DNA from: Lachnospiraceae bacterium
GTDB lineage: Bacteria > Bacillota_A > Clostridia > Lachnospirales > Lachnospiraceae
Length of the DNA stretch: 52,214 nucleotides
Reading direction: 5' to 3'
Assembly (NCBI GenBank): GCA_017516285.1
Contig: JAFXDD010000010.1
Location: forward strand, 1-52,214
In this document: positions 42,403 to 52,214 of the stretch, in pieces
How the letters are laid out: every line of letters starts with the position of its first letter
Numbering within the stretch: position 1 is the stretch's first letter
Translations under genes and position numbers: made by a program
Notes under the pieces: model-generated
What the model was told of the DNA's origin: nothing
Databases searched by the model: none
Seen by the model: the letters and a program-made list of their open reading frames with translations, nothing else

Positions 42403-43557
42403 TTATCTACTCATTTCCAATAACTTCTCTCGCATATCGTTTTCGATTCTCTGCAGTTCAGCCTCTGCTTCTTTACGTTTCTGTCTTCCCTCAGTTTGTA
42501 TCTTCATGACTTCATCCAAAGTACTGATTAAGGTCTGATTGGTAGCCTTTAAGGTTTCAATATCCACAATACCACGTTCAGATTCCTTCGCAGTTTCCAC
42601 AGTGGCCAACCGCAAGGACTCTGCATTTTTCTTTAACAGCTCATTTGTCATGTCACTGACCTCACGCTGAGCCTTGGCTGCCTCTGTAGAATGATTAAGA
42701 CCAATTGCAATCACCATCTGGCTCTTCCAAAGAGGAATGGTATTTACCAGTGTGGACTGAATTTTGTCGCTCATGGCAGTATCATTGCTCTGAATTAATC
42801 TGATTTGTGGTGCCATCTGTAAGGAAACGGTACGGGTCAGTTCCAGGTCATGAATCTTTTTCTCAAAGCGATTACACATCTGGGCAAAATCTTTGGCTGT
42901 CTGAGTATCCTCTGGCAAACCGCTCTTTTCTGCCTTTGCAACCATAGCAGGAAGTTCCACGCTCATGGCCTGATTAAGCTTCTGCTTACCCGCCAGAATG
43001 TACATGGTCAGTTCCTTAAAATAATTCACATTCAACTCATACATCTTGTCCAGCATGGCAACATCTTTTAATAGAACAATCTGATGCTTTTCCAAGGCTT
43101 CAGAAATTTTGTTAATATTCACCTCTGCCTTGTCATATTTGGCCTTCATATTGGCCAGCTTATTGCCACTTCTTTTGAAAATACCTAAGAAGCCTTTTTC
43201 TTCTTCCTCTTCATCGAAATCCTTTAACTGTGCTACTACATCCGTAAGCATCTGTCCCACTTCACCCATATCCTTAGTACGCACGCTGTTTAAAGCAGTT
43301 TCAGAAAAGTCAGCAATCTTCTTTTGACTGCCTGCACCATACTGTAACACCTGTCTGGTATTGGTAATATCAATCTGACTTGCAAAGGAATCCACCATAG
43401 CCTGTTCCTCTGCTGTCAGAACCACCTGAATAGCCTCCGGCTCTTTTTCTACCACGTTTTGAACCTCTGCCTCAACCAACTCTGCTTTTTCTTCCTCAAA
43501 AGGTTCAAAGGTAAGTGTAGGGGCTTCCTTTAACATCTCATCTAAATCTTTGCTCAT
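42403..43557 (-). CDS. TelA-like toxic anion resistance family protein
   Basis: A 384-residue, mostly helical protein with TelA-family features: NTRQVLQYGAGSQKKIADFSETALNSVR, GFLGIFKRSGN and C-terminal coiled coil ending REKLLEMSR. The family was named for tellurite resistance but is implicated in envelope stress tolerance. It immediately follows xpaC-like gene (stop and start adjacent), a standard pair. Confidence 0.92.
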   Translation of the reverse strand: MSKDLDEMLKEAPTLTFEPFEEEKAELVEAEVQNVVEKEPEAIQVVLTAEEQAMVDSFASQIDITNTRQVLQYGAGSQKKIADFSETALNSVRTKDMGEVGQMLTDVVAQLKDFDEEEEEKGFLGIFKRSGNKLANMKAKYDKAEVNINKISEALEKHQIVLLKDVAMLDKMYELNVNYFKELTMYILAGKQKLNQAMSVELPAMVAKAEKSGLPEDTQTAKDFAQMCNRFEKKIHDLELTRTVSLQMAPQIRLIQSNDTAMSDKIQSTLVNTIPLWKSQMVIAIGLNHSTEAAKAQREVSDMTNELLKKNAESLRLATVETAKESERGIVDIETLKATNQTLISTLDEVMKIQTEGRQKRKEAEAELQRIENDMREKLLEMSR

Positions 43558-44865
43558 TTATTTATACTCCTTTTGCATCTGCATGGATTTTGTCTCTTCA
43601 ATGTCATCTTTGTTTGCAAATATGGGTTCTCTGGTCAACCCCTCCTTAGCCAGCATGGTTTTTAAAACCTGCGCATCTGTAGTTGCATCAAAAGCTCTGT
43701 CGCGGAACAACTTATTCAAAAGCTCTGCAAAAGCCATATTTATGGTATCCAAAGTCTTTTCAATTTCGCACTTTGCTGCTCTGATATCCTCTCCCTGCAC
43801 ACTAACATGATCAAACTCCTCATAAGCCTTAACTAACTTCAACGTAGTCGGCAAATAATAATCCATGAATTTGTGCATTTCCGGCATCTGCTCCGGATGC
43901 TCCTTTACCTGCTCAAATATTTCCTTTAGCAAATTTTCTAATTTAAAAAGCTTCTGTGAAATCACTTCGCCTTCTATTGCATCGTTTAAATCCCTAAGCT
44001 GACGGATACATTCGTTACCTTCCTGTATCATGGCTTGCAGCTCCGCATTGACTTCCTGTGGTGCCGCTTCAGCGAACCCTTTGGTTGCTTTTATATCAGT
44101 AGCCTTACGTGCCTCCTTTTCTGCTTCCGCTTTCGACTCCTGCTCTTCCATCTCTGTCTGGAGTGCTCTGCGGGATTTCTCCAGTCGGATATACTCTCTG
44201 TATGCCGCATCTCCCATAATCAGGCACTTTTCCTGCACATCTATATGCCCTTCAGGGAAAATCCCTTTATCAATCATTTTCCAGACATCCTTACGGACAT
44301 AGACTTCACTTTTATTCGTTAAAAGTGCCAAATCCCCAAAATTGATGTAGGCTTTGCCATCCATAAGCTGTATGTAACGCTGGGCACGCTTTAATCGGGA
44401 ATGCTTGCTCATACCAAGATGCAACAGTAAAGCAAATATTGATACAAAACATACATAAAAGATTATTGATTCAAAATCGTAAGCTGCTCCCGTGGGAACT
44501 AATTCTAATAAAAATAAAAAGCCGAATACCCCTGTTCCGATACCACCAAATATACGCAGTAGCACTCCGGAAACGCGGCCTACCTTTTTCATCTTGACTC
44601 TTGGCACCGACATTGCTTTATATGTTTCCGGTTGCTTATTATAAGCTGCCTGCGTAAACCGCCACGCTCCATATACCTGTCCTGACTTGGTCTGACTCCC
44701 CTGACCGGATGCTACTTGTGACAGTTGCTTACTTACTTCATCAAGTGCCTTGGACACTGTATCAGACACAACACTATTTAATTTATTAAAATTGCCATTT
44801 TCTAATATATCATCCACGGCCTTTAATATCTGGTCGCCCAGATTACCTTTTTGCTTATCGCTCAT
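43558..44865 (-). CDS. XpaC-like 5-bromo-4-chloroindolyl phosphate hydrolysis family protein
   Basis: A 435-residue protein with two central hydrophobic segments near 105-125 and 130-150, followed by a KHSRLKRAQRYIQLMDGKAYINFGDLA motif and a helical C-terminal half. It pairs with TelA. Despite the name, no phosphatase motif is seen; the family is likely a membrane-associated partner of TelA in stress response. The start lies after GGCGAGG. Confidence 0.88.
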   Translation of the reverse strand: MSDKQKGNLGDQILKAVDDILENGNFNKLNSVVSDTVSKALDEVSKQLSQVASGQGSQTKSGQVYGAWRFTQAAYNKQPETYKAMSVPRVKMKKVGRVSGVLLRIFGGIGTGVFGFLFLLELVPTGAAYDFESIIFYVCFVSIFALLLHLGMSKHSRLKRAQRYIQLMDGKAYINFGDLALLTNKSEVYVRKDVWKMIDKGIFPEGHIDVQEKCLIMGDAAYREYIRLEKSRRALQTEMEEQESKAEAEKEARKATDIKATKGFAEAAPQEVNAELQAMIQEGNECIRQLRDLNDAIEGEVISQKLFKLENLLKEIFEQVKEHPEQMPEMHKFMDYYLPTTLKLVKAYEEFDHVSVQGEDIRAAKCEIEKTLDTINMAFAELLNKLFRDRAFDATTDAQVLKTMLAKEGLTREPIFANKDDIEETKSMQMQKEYK

Positions 44866-44978
44866 GTGCTATTCCTCGCCTTTCAGTCAATCCATGCCAA
44901 TGTCAAAAATTTTCACATAATTTCACTTGATATTATATTACTATAGCACTGCCAAAATTGCAAGTAAAGTTCCATAAA

Positions 44979-45031
44979 CGTCCCAAATCTGGGACGCTTT
45001 TTTGCAAAACAAAAGCGCCACTCCGGGCGCC
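44979..45031. terminator. Tandem terminator-like hairpins
   Basis: CGTCCCA-AATC-TGGGACG (44979-44996) is followed by CTTTTTTT on the plus strand. A second, GC-rich hairpin (45014-45031) is followed on the minus strand by TTTTGTTTTG, so it terminates the heat-shock operon direction. The first also follows it in minus-strand orientation without a T run. Confidence 0.75.
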
Positions 45032-45074
45032 TTGCTTATCGTATTATAAATCAAGCAATCTATAACACAATGTA

Positions 45075-45483
45075 TCATTTACTTTCCTCAAGCATATACA
45101 CTTTCACCGGATGCGTACCCAAGCTGCCGTTCTCTAAAAGAAGTTTGAATGTATATCCCCGTATTTCCAACTGTGCTGTAAATTCCGGGCTGATGAAATC
45201 CGAAAGCATCAACCAGTAGTCCTTACCCTTCTTCAAAGCAGGAAGCACACCATCACCCACATATATCTGCTCCGAACCGGGATAATAATAATCTCCCACA
45301 GTCCAATCTATATATTCCAAATCGGTAATAATTACATTGCCTTCACCGGCAATCTGTGCTGTCGCCTCAAGGGTCTCCTGTAAGAGCTCGTTTTGCGTTC
45401 TTTCTGTCTGAACAGTACGGATAAACTGCGGGCCACTTGTAATAAGCAGTACCGCTGCCAGTAACCCTGTGTACAGACGCTTC
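45075..45483 (-). pseudogene. Membrane-protein remnant downstream of dnaJ, resembling the C-terminal tail of a GT-C glycosyltransferase
   Basis: The open frame has a hydrophobic segment (GLLAAVLLITSG) just after the dnaJ stop, then an extracytoplasmic-like part (ITDLEYIDWTVGDYYYPG...YTFKLLLEN). There is no ATG, GTG or TTG after the dnaJ stop with a ribosome binding site; the nearest ATG (45545) is inside dnaJ. The pattern resembles the C-terminal domain of GT39/83-type mannosyl- or arabinosyl-transferases, so a 5'-truncated relic joined to the dnaJ end is the best reading. A small real protein translated by coupling cannot be excluded. Confidence 0.5.
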
Positions 45484-46647
45484 TTATTTTTTCCAGAATT
45501 TACCTTTCTTTTCCTTAGGCTCCTCCTCACTTTTATCTGCTGCATGCAGAGAGTCACCTGTAGCCGCATCAAACTGTCTAAGCAGTTCCTTTGCCTCGTT
45601 GGAAAGCTTATCCGGAGTCTGCACTACCAATGTCACATAATGATCACCGCGCACCTCCTTATTTCTCCAGGACGGAACACCCTTGCCCCTCAAACGAATC
45701 TTGGTATCGGTCTGCGTACCTGCTTTTACTTCATACACAACCTTGCCATCAATGGTGTCAATAATAATTTCACCGCCAAGAGCTGCCACTGCAAAGCTGA
45801 TAGGTACTGCTGAGAAAATATTTAAATCCTGACGCTGGAAAATCGGGTGACGGCCAACGATAAATTCAATAACCACATCGCCTCTAGGGCCACCGTTAAT
45901 ACCCGGCTCACCAAGTCCTGTCAGACGTTTACGCTGACCACTGTCCACACCGGCAGGAATATCCACCTCGTATTTTTTACGCATGGACACAAAGCCGGTA
46001 CCACGGCAATCTGTACACTTCTCGCGAATAATCTTGCCTGTACCCTGACAATCCGGACATGCCTGCACATTACGGATCGTACCAAACATAGACTGCTGGG
46101 TAAATACAACCTGACCCTTACCACCGCACTTTGAACAGGTCTCAGGACTGGTGCCTGCCTTTGCACCGCTGCCGTGACACGCCTTACACTCTTCTTTTAC
46201 ATTTAATTCTATTTCCTTCTTACAGCCTGCTACAGCCTCCTCAAAGGTAATTCTCATACTGGTACGAATGTCCTCGCCCTTCATCGGGCCGTTATTACGA
46301 CCGCCTCTGCGGCCGCCAAAAATATCACCAAAGCCAAACATATCCCCGAAAATATCAGAGAAGTCCGCTCCACTGAAATCAAAACCGCCAAAGCCGCCTG
46401 CTCCGCCGGCACCTCCGTCAAAGGCCGCATGACCAAACTGGTCATACTGACGTCTCTTTTCCGGATCGGATAATACTGCATATGCTTCAGAAGCCTCTTT
46501 AAATTTGACTTCCGCATCTTTGTCGCCTGGATTCATATCCGGATGATACTTCTTTGCCAATACACGATATGCCTTTTTAATCGCAGCATCATCCGCATTT
46601 TTATCTAAGCCGAGGACCTCGTAGTAGTCTCGTTTTTGTTCTGCCAT
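45484..46647 (-). CDS. dnaJ: Chaperone protein DnaJ
   Basis: A 387-residue type I J-protein: J domain with HPD ([17 protein letters not shown]), Gly/Phe-rich linker ([10 protein letters not shown]), four CxxCxGxG zinc repeats ([32 protein letters not shown]), then the C-terminal substrate domains. I chose the ATG at 46647 with GGAG eight bases upstream; the longer frame to 46680 overlaps a leader hairpin. DnaJ stimulates DnaK ATPase. It ends the CIRCE operon. Confidence 0.96.
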   Translation of the reverse strand: MAEQKRDYYEVLGLDKNADDAAIKKAYRVLAKKYHPDMNPGDKDAEVKFKEASEAYAVLSDPEKRRQYDQFGHAAFDGGAGGAGGFGGFDFSGADFSDIFGDMFGFGDIFGGRRGGRNNGPMKGEDIRTSMRITFEEAVAGCKKEIELNVKEECKACHGSGAKAGTSPETCSKCGGKGQVVFTQQSMFGTIRNVQACPDCQGTGKIIREKCTDCRGTGFVSMRKKYEVDIPAGVDSGQRKRLTGLGEPGINGGPRGDVVIEFIVGRHPIFQRQDLNIFSAVPISFAVAALGGEIIIDTIDGKVVYEVKAGTQTDTKIRLRGKGVPSWRNKEVRGDHYVTLVVQTPDKLSNEAKELLRQFDAATGDSLHAADKSEEEPKEKKGKFWKK

Positions 46648-46662
46648 AAAATCTACTCCAAT

Positions 46663-46689
46663 CAACCCCGCATTTGACATACGGGGTTG
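46663..46689 (-). terminator. Hairpin between dnaK and dnaJ
   Basis: CAACCCCG and CGGGGTTG (8 bp) flank an 11-base loop 16 bases after the dnaK stop, directly upstream of the dnaJ ribosome binding site. No T run follows. It may protect the dnaK message or lower dnaJ expression rather than terminate fully. Confidence 0.55.
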
Positions 46690-46704
46690 TGATAAAATTT
46701 ATTT

Positions 46705-48570
<1,866 letters not shown>

Positions 48571-48609
48571 TTACTCCTCCTGGATTATAAAATAAATTAA
48601 TAAAATAAA

Positions 48610-49269
48610 CTACTCTGCTACTGCTACCATACTGTGACGAACTACTGCGTCGCGATATGTGTAACCCTTTAAAAGCTCCTGTGCAACCACACCGGATTCA
48701 TATCCTTCTGTTGCAACCTGCATCACTGCATTGTGTAAGTTCGGGTCAAATTCCTGCCCCAAAGCTTCTATCGGCTTTACACCGATATTCTCCAGCTCTG
48801 TCAAGAGCTGCTTGTATATCATATTCATGCCGGCTGCAAAGCCTGTTTCACGCTCTGCCTCAGACATGGTTGATAACCCTCTTTCAAAATTATCGATAAC
48901 CGGTAAAATCTTTTCAATAACACTCTTGGCACCGGTTTCAAACATCGCCTGCTTTTCCTTGTCGGTACGACGGCGGTAATTCTCAAACTCTGCCATCTGA
49001 CGCATCACACGGTCTTCCAGCTCTGCGATTTTCTCTTTATCCTTGTTTTTCTTCAGCCACTTGGATGGGCCCTTGCCTGACTTCACATCTGCCTCTGCAT
49101 CTGTAGAATCTTCTGCATCATCTGCATCTGCACCCTGACACTCCTCACAAGTCTCCTCGACTGCCTCTTCCATAACATCCTCTGCTTCGGTTGCTGCCTC
49201 CACATGCTCTGTATCGGAAGCCTGGGCTTCAGACATTTCCTTTTCTAAATCCTTTTCCATATCTGCCAT
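48610..49269 (-). CDS. grpE: Nucleotide exchange factor GrpE
   Basis: A 219-residue protein with an acidic, low-complexity N-terminus (about 1-75; it contains a CEEC pair), a long helical region with MRQMAEFENYRRRTDKEK, and the C-terminal beta-wing domain ending in VIQ-type NLHNAVMQVAT and GYTYRDAVVRHSMVAVAE. It exchanges ADP on DnaK. It lies between hrcA and dnaK genes. Confidence 0.96.
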   Translation of the reverse strand: MADMEKDLEKEMSEAQASDTEHVEAATEAEDVMEEAVEETCEECQGADADDAEDSTDAEADVKSGKGPSKWLKKNKDKEKIAELEDRVMRQMAEFENYRRRTDKEKQAMFETGAKSVIEKILPVIDNFERGLSTMSEAERETGFAAGMNMIYKQLLTELENIGVKPIEALGQEFDPNLHNAVMQVATEGYESGVVAQELLKGYTYRDAVVRHSMVAVAE

Positions 49270-49283
49270 AAAATGACTCCTCG

Positions 49284-50309
49284 TTATTTTTTGTATAATT
49301 CATCTAACTGATGCTTTAAGGTTTTCAGCGTATCCACAACCTTTTCGTAATCCATGCGCTTCGGTCCGATAATACCTATGGTACCGCGCATGCCCTCTCC
49401 TAATTCATAGGTAGCTGTAACAACACTGCAATCCTTCATGCTTTGCACCCTGGTTTCATCACCGATATAAACCTGAATACCCGTCTCCGGGCTTTCCTCT
49501 AAGGACTGCTCCACCAAATGTCCCAACAATTCCTTTTCCTCAAAGGCAGTAATTAAATCACTGGCTCTCTGTTGATCTGCAAGCTCCGGATACCGGAAGA
49601 TATTGTTGGCTCCGGAGGTGTAAATCTCCAGATCCTCATCTGCCTTGATGGCTTCTGCAACCGCATCCAGCACCTCGCTGATTAAATCACTGTGAATACC
49701 GGCCTTTTGCTTGATAGCAGCAATCATACCAAGATTGATTTCCTCCATGCAAAGTCCATTTAAATTCGTATTTAGCAAAATGTTCAGCTTTAAAAGTGTC
49801 TCATCATCCAAATACTCTCTGACATGAAGCATGCTGTTCTTGATGATATTGCCCTCTGCAACAATAACTGCCAAAATCTGATGCTTATCGACTCTGGACA
49901 ACTGAAGAAACTTTAACTTGTTGCGCTGAGCAGAAGGTGCCGTAATCATGGTAGCATAATTGGTATTAGCCGCCAAAACCTTTGCCACTTGCTTTAACAA
50001 TAACTCCGTCTTCTCTTCTTTTTCTAAAAGCATCTCCTTCAGCTCGACAATCTCTCGCTCCTTCTCCTCTAACATGCTGTCTACATACAGTCTGTAGCCC
50101 TTGTCAGAAGGAATACGCCCTGCGGAAGTGTGGGGTTGTAATATCAATCCCATCTCCTCCAAATCGGCCATCTCGTTGCGAATAGTGGCACTGCTGAGGT
50201 TTAAATCGGTATACTTGGAAATGGTGCGGCTGCCTACCGGCTCACCCGTCTCCAAATAATTGCGGATAATGGCTTGAAGAATCTTACGCTTTCTATCATC
50301 TAATTGCAT
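49284..50309 (-). CDS. hrcA: Heat-inducible transcriptional repressor HrcA
   Basis: A 341-residue repressor: winged helix at the N-terminus (LDDRKRKILQAIIRNYLETGEPVGSRTISKY), then LSSATIRNEMADLEEMGLI and LHQPHTSAGRIP-type sequence, and the C-terminal IGPKRMDYEKVVDTL. It binds the CIRCE element 23 bp upstream and represses the operon until heat or unfolded protein titrates GroEL. First gene of hrcA-grpE-dnaK-dnaJ. Confidence 0.96.
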   Translation of the reverse strand: MQLDDRKRKILQAIIRNYLETGEPVGSRTISKYTDLNLSSATIRNEMADLEEMGLILQPHTSAGRIPSDKGYRLYVDSMLEEKEREIVELKEMLLEKEEKTELLLKQVAKVLAANTNYATMITAPSAQRNKLKFLQLSRVDKHQILAVIVAEGNIIKNSMLHVREYLDDETLLKLNILLNTNLNGLCMEEINLGMIAAIKQKAGIHSDLISEVLDAVAEAIKADEDLEIYTSGANNIFRYPELADQQRASDLITAFEEKELLGHLVEQSLEESPETGIQVYIGDETRVQSMKDCSVVTATYELGEGMRGTIGIIGPKRMDYEKVVDTLKTLKHQLDELYKK

Positions 50310-50331
50310 CCTGCCACCTCCTTTTGATTTA

Positions 50332-50358
50332 TTAGCACTCGTTTAGCTTGAGTGCTAA
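50332..50358 (-). promoter_or_regulatory. CIRCE operator
   Basis: TTAGCACTC, 9-base spacer, GAGTGCTAA: a perfect CIRCE inverted repeat at the start of the hrcA operon leader, the HrcA binding site. Confidence 0.98.
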
Positions 50359-50372
50359 CACCTTCTAGACAT

Positions 50373-50401
50373 AAGATACCACTAATATGCCCCAATGTCA
50401 A
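50373..50401 (-). promoter_or_regulatory. Sigma-A promoter of the hrcA operon
   Basis: TTGACA (50396-50401), 17-bp spacer and TATCTT (50373-50378) on the minus strand. CIRCE lies just downstream, so bound HrcA would block transcription start. Confidence 0.88.
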
Positions 50402-50434
50402 CATTTTAAAAATAAAGAATTTATAAAATGAATA

Positions 50435-50473
50435 AAAAATAAAATCAGAGCGATAAGATTGCTCCTACCGCTC
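50435..50473 (-). terminator. Terminator of the 72-residue protein gene
   Basis: On the minus strand GAGCGGTAG pairs with TTATCGCTC (9 bp with two G-T pairs), followed by TGATTTTATTTTTTATT. It lies 20 bases after the stop codon. Confidence 0.65.
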
Positions 50474-50492
50474 CATTTTTATGGTTTAAATA

Positions 50493-50711
50493 TTAAACTG
50501 CCTCTGTGCTGAATTCGTTATTCACAAACTCACCAAGAGCCTCTAATGTTGCTAAGTCTTTCTGAGCTGCCGCCTCACTGGCATACTTCTTTGCTTCAGC
50601 CTTATCAAATGTATTTATGAAGTATCCTTTCGCCTTAGAAACAGAAGCCACATAGCCCTCTTCACCACTAAACTTATTTCTCCATTTTAAATTAAGCTTT
50701 ACTACTGCCAT
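50493..50711 (-). CDS. Small hypothetical protein (72 residues)
   Basis: A protein starting at the ATG at 50711 (AAGGGAG upstream; the longer frame to 50729 lacks a better site). It has a basic first part (VVKLNLKWRNKFSGEEGYV) and an Ala-rich helix (KKYASEAAAQKDLATLEAL) ending in FSTEAV. No family is recognised. It is monocistronic with a terminator. Confidence 0.8.
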   Translation of the reverse strand: MAVVKLNLKWRNKFSGEEGYVASVSKAKGYFINTFDKAEAKKYASEAAAQKDLATLEALGEFVNNEFSTEAV

Positions 50712-50820
50712 GTTAAATCTCCCTTTCATTGGTTTATGTAAATTTTACACTTACAAGGCAGTAGAATAACATGTTTTGGTGAATTTGTCAAATAGTTAGA
50801 TACTTCACTTTATAAAACCT

Positions 50821-51270
50821 TTATAAAACAACTTTAAAAATCGCCTTCTTAATCGTCTCCGGCTCATCCACCGCCACAGCTGTGCGATGCCCATCACTAG
50901 GATAGCAAATTAAGTAATCCCCTGCTCTAAGTACCACAGAGCTGTTCTTTTCCCCATCCATGGGCAGGAAATCTGATTCCTCCACATACTCTTTCACGTC
51001 CATGTTCTGAACAAAGTTCAAATCAATCTGCTCCTGTCCACGCAGCATCAAATGCACGTCCAGATACTTTCTGTGCGCTTCCCAGAAACGCTCCTCGGCC
51101 TGCGTTGTCGTATACTCTGCAATGTTTACGTATAGGCGATCACCGTCGATTTCGTAGCTTCCTTTCTCAAAAGAAAGCAGGTCATTGTCGCTAGCATATG
51201 CAAAGCACTTCTTAATCTGTTCTTCCAGGAAAGGATATTCCTGCAGGTTTTTTATATTTCCAAATATCAT
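50821..51270 (-). CDS. YhcH/YjgK/YiaL family protein
   Basis: A 149-residue beta-sandwich protein with the family hallmarks RLYVNIAEYTTTQAEERFWEAHRKYLDVHLMLRGQEQI and YLICYPSDGHRTAVAVDEPETIKKAIFKV. The His/Glu residues of EAHRKYLDVH and GHR suggest a metal site in a cupin-like fold. Relatives are tied to sialic acid and other sugar metabolism, proposed as anomerases. I chose the ATG at 51270 after AGGAGACTAACC; the longer frame to 51312 lacks a good site. It stands alone behind a strong promoter. Confidence 0.9.
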   Translation of the reverse strand: MIFGNIKNLQEYPFLEEQIKKCFAYASDNDLLSFEKGSYEIDGDRLYVNIAEYTTTQAEERFWEAHRKYLDVHLMLRGQEQIDLNFVQNMDVKEYVEESDFLPMDGEKNSSVVLRAGDYLICYPSDGHRTAVAVDEPETIKKAIFKVVL

Positions 51271-51304
51271 GGTTAGTCTCCTTTCAATTTTGTTATCCGT
51301 GGTC

Positions 51305-51373
51305 ATCAACAAACTATCAACAAAACTTTTTAATCTCTGCTATTATTATAGCCTTTTACAAAGTAATACGCAA
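51305..51373 (-). promoter_or_regulatory. Promoter and tandem GTTGAT repeats upstream of the YhcH-family gene
   Basis: On the minus strand TTGCGT (51368-51373), 17-bp spacer and perfect TATAAT (51345-51350). Downstream, TTTGTTGAT occurs twice (51305-51313 and 51316-51324), one helical turn apart, before the ribosome binding site. The repeats are a possible regulator site. Confidence 0.6.
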
Positions 51374-51420
51374 CAAAAAATAAATTGCAAAATGGTAAGG
51401 AACGATAAGATTGCTCCTAT

Positions 51421-52214
51421 TTACAGATACCCGGCCGCTTCTTTTTCGTCCAACTTAAACTGGACACAGATTTTGGATAAAATCTGCTCATCCGTCATAT
51501 GAAATTCGCGGCAGGTTGCCACAGTCCCCTTGATGATACCGCATGCTTCTCCAAGTGTCTTGCCACGTGCCTCACCACGCGCCTCTACTCTGTCTAAAAA
51601 TTCACACATATTCGTATCGCTCCTTTCCTCGGAATACGCTTCCTCAAATCTTGCATCGCCTGAAACAGCTGACATCAGGTCAAATACCTCCCTGACATGC
51701 TCTATAGTCTCCCTGCTTGGTATGTAGTCGTTGTTCTCCCTCATCTGAACAAAATAATCCGCCACCACCTTGAAATCACTCTGAAACAGCTCCACCTGCT
51801 CTCTGGTCAGAAACGCCACATCGAAAACATTTATCCGGTAGTCACTAACAAACGGTTTAAGCTCCTCCGAAACATGCTCCAGACAGTCAATCAGATTTAC
51901 GGGCATCGTCCAGCGCTTCTTATAGTCAAAATTCAGCACCAGACTAATTACCGGGTAATAACGTGCTTTTTTCTTCCTGCGGTGCTTACCCTTTTTGCCC
52001 TTTGAATACTTTACCTTAATCTGGTTCCTGTAGGCTGCTCCGTCGTAGCCTATTACACGTAAGGGCATGCTTTTGTCCTGTTCTGTCTGGTTTTCAATCC
52101 CCAGCATGGCGATTTTAAGCTTGTTCTTATGCCAGTACTTGGCCACATCCCTTTCCTGCTCCCTGACCCTGCCGTCTGCCTTATAGTAACTGCGTGCTCC
52201 GGCATCTGTCAGCT
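51421..52214 (-). CDS. Rpn-family PD-(D/E)XK nuclease/putative transposase (5' end outside window)
   Basis: The frame is open to the right edge, at least 263 residues; the GTG at 52146 is not a credible start because the frame continues upstream (LTDAGARSYYKADGRVREQE). It has the family segments KIAMLGIENQTEQDKSMPLRVIGYDGAAYRNQI and RYYPVISLVLNFDYKKRW, characteristic of Rpn-type recombination-promoting nucleases common in Lachnospiraceae. The Glu-x-Gln/Gln of the ENQ motif fits the PD-(D/E)XK site. The C-terminal part (RGEARGKTLGEACGIIKG...MTDEQILSKICVQF) is the usual tail. Despite the transposase label, no terminal inverted repeats are seen, so it is probably a chromosomal gene. Confidence 0.85.
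   Translation of the reverse strand, partial: LTDAGARSYYKADGRVREQERDVAKYWHKNKLKIAMLGIENQTEQDKSMPLRVIGYDGAAYRNQIKVKYSKGKKGKHRRKKKARYYPVISLVLNFDYKKRWTMPVNLIDCLEHVSEELKPFVSDYRINVFDVAFLTREQVELFQSDFKVVADYFVQMRENNDYIPSRETIEHVREVFDLMSAVSGDARFEEAYSEERSDTNMCEFLDRVEARGEARGKTLGEACGIIKGTVATCREFHMTDEQILSKICVQFKLDEKEAAGYL

Overview
The window looks like chromosomal DNA of a low-GC, spore-lineage Firmicute, most probably a gut-type Lachnospiraceae (Clostridia). The basis is the gene families and their order: RuvX-IreB-DUF1292, hrcA-grpE-dnaK-dnaJ behind a CIRCE element, a NifS/ThiI pair without a rhodanese domain, type III glutamine synthetase, CvfB, a TelA/XpaC pair and an Rpn-type nuclease. AGGAGG-type ribosome binding sites are strong throughout. 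Almost all genes lie on the minus strand; plus-strand exceptions are a small island at 15863-17178, an HPr-like gene and a cysteine-rich protein gene.

Positions 1-15850 hold a polysaccharide (uronic-acid glycan) utilisation locus. Read in the direction of transcription it has a membrane-bound AraC-type regulator, an LplA-like binding lipoprotein, two LplB/LplC-like permeases, a GH88 unsaturated glucuronyl hydrolase, a short DUF4838-like protein, a GH4 glycosidase with a C-H-E-V metal motif, a long DUF4838 protein, a PHP-domain phosphoesterase and a large surface heparinase II/III-type lyase that runs off the left edge. The inferred flow is that the surface lyase cuts the polymer, the ABC system imports unsaturated oligouronides, and GH88, GH4 and possibly the DUF4838 proteins take them apart inside. 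A nearly identical 36-bp element (32/36 matches) with ACAT-type direct half-sites 19 bp apart lies upstream of both the regulator and the binding-protein gene, and is the best candidate operator.

Positions 15800-17990 are an atypical patch: a headless S24/LexA-like repressor remnant whose catalytic Lys position is Arg, a DinD homologue, and about 760 bp of AT-rich DNA with degenerate 51-bp repeats. Positions 17997-25166 hold a carbohydrate-binding beta-helix lipoprotein, a cell-division/peptidoglycan module (S41 protease, coiled-coil M23 peptidase, FtsX, FtsE) with a potentially structured leader before ftsE, and a CdaR/PucR regulator. Positions 25267-29303 hold cvfB, an acyl-ACP thioesterase, tRNA-Gln(CUG) and glnN.

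Positions 29330-36166 are an RNA-modification and housekeeping block: U32 protein, TrmR-like methyltransferase, a catalytic-domain-less MltG-like protein, YlbF, RNase J, DUF1292, RuvX, IreB and MtaB. Positions 36265-40798 carry an HPr-like protein lacking the phosphorylatable His, ThiI, cysteine desulfurase, RsmE and PrmA. Positions 40900-44865 contain a coiled-coil protein, a divergent 17-cysteine protein and the TelA/XpaC pair. Positions 45075-50401 are the HrcA/CIRCE heat-shock operon followed by a membrane-protein remnant. The right end has a small unknown protein, a YhcH/YiaL-family protein and a partial Rpn-family nuclease.

All calls come from reading the sequence; no database search was run.
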